Assembly: GCA_014084085.1 (NCBI GenBank)
Contig: NPFB01000077.1
Location: forward strand, 5,956 to 69,955
DNA: 64,000 nt
Direction: 5' to 3'
Source of the DNA: Hondaea fermentalgiana
Taxonomy: Eukaryota > Sar > Bigyra > Thraustochytrida > Thraustochytriidae
The position numbers were made by a program, and so were the translations under genes. Of the stretch, positions 18,876 to 26,893 are shown piece after piece. The notes under the pieces were generated by a model. That model was not told where the DNA came from and searched no databases. It was given only the letters and a program-made list of their open reading frames with translations. Positions within the stretch are counted from its first letter, which is position 1, and every line of letters starts with the position of its first letter.

Positions 18876-20523
18876 CGGCTCATGCCGCGCCCGCGCAGCC
18901 GCCGCGCGCCGCCGAGTCGCGAGACGAGACTCGACAAGATACCCTTCGCGCGACGCGCGCCTAGCTGGCCCCTAGGGGTCCCTACGGCCGCCTGAGCTCG
19001 CTTCGCTGGCACCCGCCAGCCCGCGCCGCTCCCGGGGAACGGAGGAGGAGGGAAGGGGCAGGGAGGGGGAGGAGAGCCCGCGAGCCGCGCGCTCGCGCTG
19101 GGCGCGCCGCCGGCCTGCGCGCCTCCGCTGCGGCTCCGAGGCGTGCGAAGCGGGGGAGGCGTGCGAAGGGCCGCTGTCTGCGCGTCGAAGGATTTGTCGA
19201 TTGCCAGATTTTTTTCTTCGATTTTCTTTCTTTCGATTTTTTTTTCCGATTTTTGTTTTGGGGGGGTGGTTTTTTTCTCATTCTGGCTGGCCGAGTGGGA
19301 GAAGGACTGACATGAGGACGCCCGGGCGGCGCCCTTTATTTGCGGCACTTGCGGCGCGCCGAGGCGCACTTGCGCGGCGCCATTCCCGACTTGCGGCCGC
19401 GCGCAGAGAGTGCGGCAGCGGGCGGTCGGGGAGAAAGACACAAACCAAGCCGAGGCAGGAACGCCGCATCAATGTGCAAGGCAGGGCAGCGCAGCGCATT
19501 CACAATCATGCTGGCATGCCATGGCGAGCATTCACCATGGTCACTGTCAATTATTCTTCGTCAATCAAGAAGTCAAGCAGTCAAGCAATCATCCATCATT
19601 CAACCGGGGAGATTGTGTCTAACCAAGATGAGCAGCGCTTCGGGCTCGCGAACGCGAACGAAGCCCTCGAGAAGCTCCGAGTCCGCGCAGGCCTCATACT
19701 ATACACATCTGCGCGGAGCCTGGGGAGCGGAGGAATGTATAAACAACAAGGGATGTGTAGCTGTTGCTGCTGCTGCTGCTGCGCTGCTGCTGGGACCTTG
19801 CAGGAGATTTTGATGGAACAGCCGCCAGCACGACGGCGAGAAGTATGTATGAAGGAGGACCTTGAAGGAAGTGCAAGATCCGGCGGGGAAGAGGGAGAAA
19901 TGGCGCGCAGAGTCATGCTTGGGACGACGAGAAGTACTTCGCAGCGTGCCAGGCCTAGGTAGGCTAGCCTGGCCGTACATCCGGATCTTGAAGGCGGGGA
20001 GATGGGACTTGGGCCGAGGACTTTGCCAGATACGTATAGTACTCTGTCGACATGGCTGTCGTGCAAGGGAGGTGACCATGGAATCCAAGTTGACGAGCCG
20101 GAACCTCGCGCGCCTTTAGGAGGATGCAGCACGAAGTCGTCCGGGCCCTGCACAGCCACGATGACAAGAGTGCAGTACATGGTTTTTCCAAGCGTGACAG
20201 GAAAGCATGGGGCATTTCAATGCAGACGCAACGACTGCTATAATTCTCTCGCCCCCTTTCTTTCCTTCTTTCCCGTCCCATTTTCTCCCCCACTCGGACA
20301 CAATCACTGCCAACTTACCCAACAGATCATACATGGCATTGAGAGCTTGCGTAAAGCAGTGTTGTCCAGCACAAGCCGCAGAGCAATGATGAGGACTAAC
20401 GTGAAGAACAAGAAAAGACAAAAAGAGAAGGAGGCTCTTGGTAAAAACAAGCCATCAAGGAAAGCTTGAAAGCGATCAACAAGTTTGTCGCCACTCTCGG
20501 CGATAAAAACGAATACTTGGTGC
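18876..20523. other. Intergenic region upstream of the USP gene
   Basis: 1.65 kb between the USP start and the RLP24 stop; no gene I can support. Next to the USP ATG it is very GC-rich. T-rich patches follow at about 19206-19275. Two copies of CACTTGCG lie at 19346-19353 and 19367-19374, with a close match at 19389. A CTG triplet run sits at about 19764-19793. Open frames here lack an ATG or any recognisable domain. Confidence 0.45.
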
Positions 20524-21150
20524 TTATTGAACATCCATGGCAGCAGACTTGGCCTTGTCGAGCTTGGCCTGCGCCTTCTCCACAACATTGGTGGTCTGGC
20601 GCTGCTTGGAGGCAGCAGGTGCGACGAGGTCGATATTCCGCACAATCTCGTTGCGAGCGCGCGTCTTTTCGAGCTGCTTGACGTCGCGCATACGGCGTCT
20701 GTAAAAGCGCTCCTCGCGAGCGGTACGGATCTTCTCGACCTTCTTCATGGCCTCGAGCGTCTGCATCATGAGGTCGCGATCGTACTTGACCGGTCTGTTG
20801 CGGCGTTTCTCAAAGTCGAAGGTGGAGTCGACGGCCATCTCCTTGCCGCGCGATTTCCTGTACGACTTGGTCCACTTGATCTTGCGCGGGTTGCGCTTGA
20901 GCTTGAAGCTCTTGTGGCATTTGGATCTACAGAACTTGAACACCTTGCTATCGTTGCGAACAAAGGTGATGCCATGGCCGGGGTAAACCGGGCCTGTATC
21001 GAAGAAACGAGAGCGCAAGCGAATGAATGAGTGAAAGAAAGAATAACATAGGTCTCCTGGGGTCAGTTCTCGGCTCTCTGAGCCCTCCAAGGCGCGGCCA
21101 CTTTCTCGTCACGTACCTGAGCACACGAAGCAATGTTCAATGCGCACCAT
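20524..21150 (-). CDS. RLP24: RLP24 / RSL24D1, ribosomal L24-like biogenesis factor (2 exons)
   Basis: Two exons. Exon 1 is 21117-21150 (34 nt) and encodes MVRIEHCFVCS plus one base. The 123-nt intron 20994-21116 starts GTACGT and ends ACAG. Exon 2 is 20524-20993. The joined protein has 167 residues. Joining restores the L24e zinc ribbon: CxxC in exon 1, then GPVYPGHGITFVRNDSKVF and FCRSKCHKSF in exon 2. The NPRKIKWTKSYRKSRGKEM segment and a long basic C-terminal helix separate RLP24 from true eL24. RLP24 occupies the eL24 site on pre-60S particles and recruits the AAA ATPase Drg1/Afg2 for its release in the cytoplasm. The unspliced exon-2 frame alone would lack the first Cys pair. A CGCAAGTG element lies 63 bp upstream of the ATG. 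Confidence 0.93.
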
Positions 21151-21711
21151 CTTGTCGTCCTTCTCCTCCGCGTTGCTGTCCGAGCCGCGCGCGGCCTCGA
21201 GTTTCTACGCCGCAAGTGGGTGGGGACCACCCGCTCGCTGGCCGGCTTGGGCGATGCGCCGGTGTCCGCGCTGCCGCTACTTTTAGCTGCTGACCTTCGC
21301 CACGAACAGAAAGCCGTCCGCGGGCGTGCTGGTCTCCGCCGCTGCGCCGCGCTGCGCACGAGCCTTCTCGCGCGCGCGCTCCCGGGTCCTGGGTCTGCGC
21401 CGGGCCCGAACTCGGAGGCGCGACTGGTCGCCGCAAAAGGGCCTATTGGCGTCCACGCGCGGAATTTTTGGAAAGTAAAAATGGCTTTAATTAAAATTAA
21501 TTTTTTAATTAATTTTAATTTTTAAAAATGAAAGCAGTCCTCAGGCTGGGCGTGACTCCAATAGGCGTATAGTCACTGTAACGACAGTGAGGTGCAAGAC
21601 AAGGTTTGTAATTGTATGCTCATACTCTGGAAGATTGTGAGCTTGACAAGTAGGGTGACGGACGTACCAATTTTCTTCTAGGCTATATCTCTTCTTCTTC
21701 TTCTTCGTAGC

Positions 21712-21745
<34 letters not shown>

Positions 21746-21979
21746 GTTGCGGTCGAAGCAGATCAAGATTTCACAGAGACGACGATGCGAGCAACACCAA
21801 GTACAAGCAACGTTTTGCATCAAGTAGAAACATCAAGCGATGACCAACTTGATTGGTCGGGAAATGAAACAAATGAAAGCGGCAATACAATTTCATCTTC
21901 CATTGAAGTAGTAAACGGTGATTTCGTATACCAACAAAACACCATCCAACACCAAGGCACAGTTCGTTCAAGGCGAAAA
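21151..21979. other. Spacer between RLP24 start and GT13 stop
   Basis: 829 bp holding the RLP24 promoter (GC-rich, CGCAAGTG at 21213-21220) and the GT13 gene's 3' flank. It contains a perfect AT-only inverted repeat (21489-21520) and a CTT run followed by an AGC run at about 21690-21745. No gene seen. Confidence 0.5.
21489..21520. repeat. Perfect AT-only inverted repeat (14-bp stems, TTTT loop)
   Basis: Left arm 21489-21502 (AATTAAAATTAATT) and right arm 21507-21520 are exact reverse complements around a 4-T loop. It lies in an AT-rich island in otherwise GC-rich sequence. Function is unknown; a cruciform or unwinding element, or a chance AT-rich palindrome, are all possible. Confidence 0.85.
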
Positions 21980-24376
21980 TTAAGCGCCAATCGCCTCGAG
22001 GGGCGCACATGGGCAAATCCGCTGCGTTGCGGCATGCTTTGCAGAGCAAGAAAGCGTCTCCGAATAAGAGAGAAGACACTGTTTGGCAGCAGCATTATTG
22101 GCGTCAGAGACGTAGGCCGGAAGCTCGAGACCGACCTGCGACGAGCAGCCGCCCTCGCAGGGAAAGTAGCGTTTCATCACAGTACACTTGTTGAGGAAGG
22201 CAAGCTGTTCCGCAACACACTCCATACCCTGGACTTTGCAAGCATCGGCGCAGCTCTCTTTCGGACCCGCAGCGACTGGGACGAGATCCTCGCGCATATC
22301 AATGGCCTCGTCGGGAGACAAGAGATTGCGGGCGTCCCTACGTTCGGCCAGCAACAGCGCTGGCTGACCGGGCGTATTTGCGATGCGAATGATGCCCTCG
22401 AACGAAGCGCGAGGCTCTGTGCGCCATAGACCGAGCTGTCGAGCCAATTGAACGTAATGCTCGCGTTTGTATAGTATCAGGTAGGTGCTGGGAAGGTCTG
22501 TGGGCCCATCGTGCATTAAAGACTTGAAGTTGTCGCGACTCAGACCCACATATTGTGGCAACGAGATGCGGCGTGCCGCTTGGACACTTTCGAGTACCTT
22601 GCGACGGTAGGCGCCGAGGTAGAGGTCTTCGAGAGGGTAGTATGGGTTCTTTTCCGGGGATGCCGCCATTGCGCTAAGCGCAAATCGCGCAAAGAATTTG
22701 CCGCCATCGTTGACGGTAGTTCCCGAGGTTGACACATGCTGCACGCGCGGAATTTCTGGAGCAATGCAGTCGCGACCCTCGTGCTCGCCAATGCTTCGGA
22801 TCCAGTGGTCCCAGCCATTGGTGGGGGCGCGTGGCCAAATGGGCCGCAGAACCTCATTCCAGTGCTCGCGACGTATCATCCAGCCAAGGCCAGGGAAGAA
22901 ATCGGTGCGAAAGAGCCGTCGCTCATCGCGCACAAGCTGCCGGAAACCGTTGTCGTGCCAAGCGGACACGCACCACAGCGTAGGGTCTCGATCGAGCACA
23001 GCAGACGTGTGGTGAAAGTATGTGAGAAAATCCGGTGATGGCACGAGATCATCCTCGGTGACAATGAGATGTGTAAAGGGGCGATCCGTCAGTCCACTTT
23101 CCAGAGCGAAGCGGTAGTGTTCGCTAATCTTGAACAGTGGATTGGTGGCTGACGCGGGGGGTGAGGTTTCCCAAACTTCTTCGACCAGACCCTTGATCGC
23201 TGGTTCCTCTGCAACGCGTCGAAACTCCTCCACGAAGGCTGGGTGGTCGCAAGAGACAAAGATTTTGAACTCTTTGCCTGCCTCGGGCAAGCGCACGAGC
23301 GCTTCGAGGGTCCGTCGAAGATTGTCGGGTCGATTGTGCGAGAGAATTACAAGCGCTGCGTTGCGGGCCGGGATTTCGCTGGCATCGCGCAGCTTTTCGG
23401 TCGGCGGCTCGGTCGGCGGCTCGGTCGGCGGCTCGGTCGGTGGGGGCGTTGCTACCGGTACCAATTCAGAAGCTGGCGTAGCGTCTTGTCTTTGCGACTG
23501 TGTGATAGAGGTATCGCCGGCAGTATCCGTATTGGTGTCGCCAAGTTGAGGAGAAGAGCTCGTGCGTGTGCTCGGGACGTTGCCAATTTGGAGACCGTCT
23601 GCTGGAGTGAGAAACGACAGCGAGGCGTCCGGGTCGGAGCTTGTGTCGCCCTTTTCTGGTCCTTGATCATCGGCAGCGCTTGGATTCAGATTGCCTTCTT
23701 GCAAGGCATTTGCCAGCTCTTGGCGCGTTCCACCGGGAGTAGCAGCGTCCATCGTCGAAGTCGTTGTCGCGACGGGCGATAATTCGTCTTCAGATTTGCT
23801 AGAAGAGATGGAAATTTCCTCGGACAGGATCGAGCCAGGGGTGATGTCTTGACTTGGAGGGGACGGATCGATCTCGAGGGTCTGTTCATCGTCCCAAGGC
23901 GCATCACCTCCTTGAGCACCAGCATTAGTAGAAGCGCCAGCAGATGAAAATGAAGATGATGATGTTGCAGTAGACGAAAGAGAGGCCTCGGCTCCCAGAT
24001 TCTGCTCGTCTTTGATGGCGGCCGACCCCGCTGCGCGAGAGGCCTCAGCAGCAGCGCCACGGAGCCCCTGGTTCGCGCTCGTTTCTGGCTCGATGTTGGT
24101 CTCGGGCGCAACGACGGCGGCGGCGAAGAGGCCACCCAGCGCGCCCGGGTCCGCAGAGGCCAGCGCGACGCCCCCCGGCGGCGGGAGCACGCGCTGCACC
24201 CCCGCGGTCTTGACCTCGGGCGCTACGTTCGGGTACACGGTGAGAAAGACGAGCAGGACGACGGCCGTCGCGACGAAGAACCCCCAGCGCCGCCATTCGC
24301 TCGCCGCCTGCTGCTGCCGCCGCCGCAGGTGCTCGCGGTCCACGCGGCTGAGGCCGACCATGCCCGGGCCGCGCAT
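21980..24376 (-). CDS. GT13 GlcNAc-transferase (MGAT1/POMGNT1-like)
   Basis: Intronless, 798 residues from MRGPGMVG. One hydrophobic segment (residues 31-49) after an Arg-rich start gives the type II Golgi topology of glycosyltransferases. Residues 50-335 are a Ser/Thr/Pro/acidic stem ending in four PPTE repeats. The GT13 domain spans about 339-640: NAALVILSHNRPDNLRRTL, the metal-binding TEDDLVPSPDF (EDD at 441-443), SAWHDNG, FFPGLGWMI, a GWDHWIR loop and a CIAPEIPRVQHV motif. These match MGAT1, which adds beta-1,2-GlcNAc to start hybrid and complex N-glycans, and POMGNT1. The last 110 residues hold about ten Cys (SCADACKVQGMEC to RICPC), resembling the Cys-rich tail of MGAT5-type enzymes. 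Earlier in-frame ATGs exist (e.g. 24460), but 24376 best places the membrane anchor. The 294-bp gap to JMJD7 must contain both promoters. Confidence 0.85.
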   Translation of the reverse strand: MRGPGMVGLSRVDREHLRRRQQQAASEWRRWGFFVATAVVLLVFLTVYPNVAPEVKTAGVQRVLPPPGGVALASADPGALGGLFAAAVVAPETNIEPETSANQGLRGAAAEASRAAGSAAIKDEQNLGAEASLSSTATSSSSFSSAGASTNAGAQGGDAPWDDEQTLEIDPSPPSQDITPGSILSEEISISSSKSEDELSPVATTTSTMDAATPGGTRQELANALQEGNLNPSAADDQGPEKGDTSSDPDASLSFLTPADGLQIGNVPSTRTSSSPQLGDTNTDTAGDTSITQSQRQDATPASELVPVATPPPTEPPTEPPTEPPTEKLRDASEIPARNAALVILSHNRPDNLRRTLEALVRLPEAGKEFKIFVSCDHPAFVEEFRRVAEEPAIKGLVEEVWETSPPASATNPLFKISEHYRFALESGLTDRPFTHLIVTEDDLVPSPDFLTYFHHTSAVLDRDPTLWCVSAWHDNGFRQLVRDERRLFRTDFFPGLGWMIRREHWNEVLRPIWPRAPTNGWDHWIRSIGEHEGRDCIAPEIPRVQHVSTSGTTVNDGGKFFARFALSAMAASPEKNPYYPLEDLYLGAYRRKVLESVQAARRISLPQYVGLSRDNFKSLMHDGPTDLPSTYLILYKREHYVQLARQLGLWRTEPRASFEGIIRIANTPGQPALLLAERRDARNLLSPDEAIDMREDLVPVAAGPKESCADACKVQGMECVAEQLAFLNKCTVMKRYFPCEGGCSSQVGLELPAYVSDANNAAAKQCLLSYSETLSCSAKHAATQRICPCAPLEAIGA

Positions 24377-24670
24377 CTCGCCCGCCCGCCAGCTGCAGCG
24401 GCCGCAGGCGCGATCCCGGTCTGCCGAGCCGGGTGAGTGAGCTGGCACGCCGCATCTCATTCGCCCCTTCCTTCGTCCCTTCGTTCCTCGCGGCCTCTGC
24501 AGGCAGTCCCGCATCCGCGCCCGCCCAGCAGAGCGCGGCACAGCGGCGCGGCGGCGCAGAGCAGAGCAGAGCAGAGCGCAGCAGCGCAGCGCGGCGGCGC
24601 GGCGGCGCAGAGCGGCAGAGCGGAGCGGCCTCGCGCGGCCGTGATGTGATGCGCGGGATCCGGCGCCTCG
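24377..24670. promoter_or_regulatory. Divergent promoter region, GT13 / JMJD7
   Basis: 294 bp between head-to-head start codons, with a purine-biased GCAGAGCAGAGC-type tract at about 24555-24625. A similar pentamer array lies at 45184-45257. No TATA box is visible. Confidence 0.5.
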
Positions 24671-25756
24671 ATGATGATGCAGAGCGGCAAGGCAGACGGC
24701 ATGGAGACGACGGCGAGGGGCGCGGCGGCGGGGAGGACGGCGACGCTGGGGCGTCTGCGCAGCGCGCTGGGCGAGGAGGCCGCGTACCACTGGGCGCCGC
24801 CCGGGGGCCGCGTGCCCGTGGAGCGGGGCCTGGACGCGGTGAGGTTTCTGCGCGAGTACGTCGCGCAGAACCGGCCGGTGATCATCGACGGCCTCGTGGA
24901 CGAGTGGCCCGCGGCGCAAAGGTGGGACCCGGCGTACCTTTGCGGGGCGGCGGGGAGCCAGAAACTGCACGTGAACGTGACGCCCGGGGGCCACGGCGAC
25001 TGCGTGCGGGATGGCGTCTTTGTCAAGCCCGCCGAGGTGGAAATGACCATGCAGGAGTTCTTTGACAAGCTGGGTCAAGGCACCAACCGCGACCTTGGCG
25101 CGGATCAAGACGGCGAGGGCGTCCCTTACTTGTCACATCAGAATGACAACTTGCGCCAAGAGCTCCCTTTTCTTGAGGCGGATCTTCCGGACGGCTTTGC
25201 GCTCGCGCAGGCGGCCTTTGGCCCCCTTGAAGCGTGTAATTTGTGGATTGGGGACGAGCGCGCAGTCTCGTCGATGCATCTCGATCACTTTGAGAATTTT
25301 TATGCGGTGATCGAGGGCGAAAAGGTCTTTCATTTGCTACCGCCCTGCTTTCACCCTGCACTCTTTCTCGGGGAGGCCTCCTTTCCAGCTGCGACGTGGC
25401 AGCGCGATGACCACGGCGCTTGGGCCGCTGTGCGCGACGACCCGGCGGCATCCGTGCCATGGATTCCTTACGATCCAGTGACGCAGCCTGAGCAGTTTTC
25501 TCCTCAGGTCACGGAAGCACTCGTAGAGTGCCATGTACAACGTGGCCAGATCTTGTATCTTCCGGCCATGTGGCTTCATCGCGCTTCACAGACCCGTCTC
25601 ACGGTCGCGGTGAACTATTGGTTTGACATGGCCTTCGATCTTCGTTGGGTCTACCACAATGCCTTGGGGGCTGCGTGCGAGACCGATGCTTTGAACGACG
25701 ACGACGACGACGAGAAAGCGTCGACCAAAGACAATGACTCGGCTCATGATGAATGA
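24671..25756 (+). CDS. JMJD7: JMJD7-like JmjC lysyl hydroxylase
   Basis: Intronless, 361 residues; starts at the first of a cluster of ATGs (MMMQSGKADGM). The frame contains the full JMJD7 pattern: NRPVIIDGLVDEWPAAQRW, LHVNVTPGGHGD, the NLWIGDERAVSSMHLDHFENFY block with Fe(II) ligands His203 and Asp205, then VPWIPYDPV and ILYLPAMWLHRASQ with the third ligand His303. AVNYWFDMAFDLRWVY follows near the end. JMJD7 is a 2-oxoglutarate/Fe(II) oxygenase that hydroxylates a lysine in the translation GTPases DRG1/DRG2. A peptidase activity has been reported but is disputed. The C-terminal tail is Asp-rich. It is divergent from the GT13 gene. Confidence 0.93.
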   Translation: MMMQSGKADGMETTARGAAAGRTATLGRLRSALGEEAAYHWAPPGGRVPVERGLDAVRFLREYVAQNRPVIIDGLVDEWPAAQRWDPAYLCGAAGSQKLHVNVTPGGHGDCVRDGVFVKPAEVEMTMQEFFDKLGQGTNRDLGADQDGEGVPYLSHQNDNLRQELPFLEADLPDGFALAQAAFGPLEACNLWIGDERAVSSMHLDHFENFYAVIEGEKVFHLLPPCFHPALFLGEASFPAATWQRDDHGAWAAVRDDPAASVPWIPYDPVTQPEQFSPQVTEALVECHVQRGQILYLPAMWLHRASQTRLTVAVNYWFDMAFDLRWVYHNALGAACETDALNDDDDDEKASTKDNDSAHDE

Positions 25757-26893
25757 AATTCCAAGGGGAAACAATACCATATGCGTCTCAGTTTCGCCTC
25801 TTGGACCTACGAATTGCCAAGAAATTCTCGCATCCATTCTTGCCGAAATGATGCTCGGTGATTTCTTCATCAATTCAAATTATTGTGTACGCATCCCTCC
25901 TTGCTCGACGAGAAACTTTGCTGTGCGTCTAGAGAGCAAAGGGCGAACAGCTGACGCGACCCGGTTAAAAAAAAAACGGCTTGACTCTGCTACAGATCAT
26001 ATGAGTAGCTTTTTGAATGGACAGCCAGAACAAAGAGACTGATATGGCACAGCTGGCCAGTCGCCGATTTGAAATTTTTTTGAATCAGTTTGTTTTTTTG
26101 TTGCCGAGACTGAAAATTCTCCTTACGCACTCGAACCAAACCACATAATCCACGCAACGGTAAGAGTGCCTAACGTCGTGAGGCGAATACAGTCAGAATC
26201 ACAGTAATGTAATTTTGGGCACATACACAACGATGCGCCAAGGCGTTTGGCACGCGACCGACCAATACCTTCCGATTAGTACATCAGAGCAAATCATTCT
26301 CTTTTATTCTTTCTTTCCTATTGCCCAAAGCCCTCGGCTATGTGAACGACCTTGGCGCCACAACTGTCATCCATTGGACGGGCCGCCGAAGAACTCAAAG
26401 TGCGCCCTCTCCATCGTCGTGCGTGGTCGCGGTCGCGGCCGCTGAGAGAACAAGTAACATCAACGACCACGCCGCGAGTCGCATCCACTGCAACTACGTC
26501 GTAATCGCGATCATGACCACGGTTCATGCGGTGGATGCAGACTTTTTGATCGCCCTCTTGTCTCCCACATACCTCCCGAGAGCCCGCACCACTACTACGC
26601 TGGACTTGCTGACATGTGAGGCGGGTTATTCTCGAGAATCAGGCTGATTCTTCTGTACTACTAGTTGTAGAAGAAGAAGGGCCAGCACGTGCCGTCGCAC
26701 CTTTCTTGTGCAGCTGCAGACTCCAAACACGTCGCCGCGCGTGCATCAGTGCCCTCCTCATCCTCTTCCTCGCCGTGCGTACGTCGTGAGGCTCGCCTCG
26801 GGTCTCTCCTCGTGCAGCGCCCCTCCGTCCCCGAAGCCTCTTGCCTTTCTCCGAGCGAGAGTTCGAGCGAGCGTAGACGGCTTGTTTGAAGAG
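25757..26893. other. Intergenic region before the TPR gene
   Basis: 1.1 kb without a supportable gene. The first part is JMJD7 3' flank, with A-runs at about 25966-25976 and T-runs near 26075-26100. The second part leads into the TPR gene and is open in the same frame from about 26708, but without an ATG before 26894, so it is read as 5' UTR. Confidence 0.45.

Noticed and set aside
19201..19962. Plus-strand frame beginning with Phe-rich sequence
   Set aside because: Starts without ATG, in a T-rich tract, and contains a CTG repeat; no domain.
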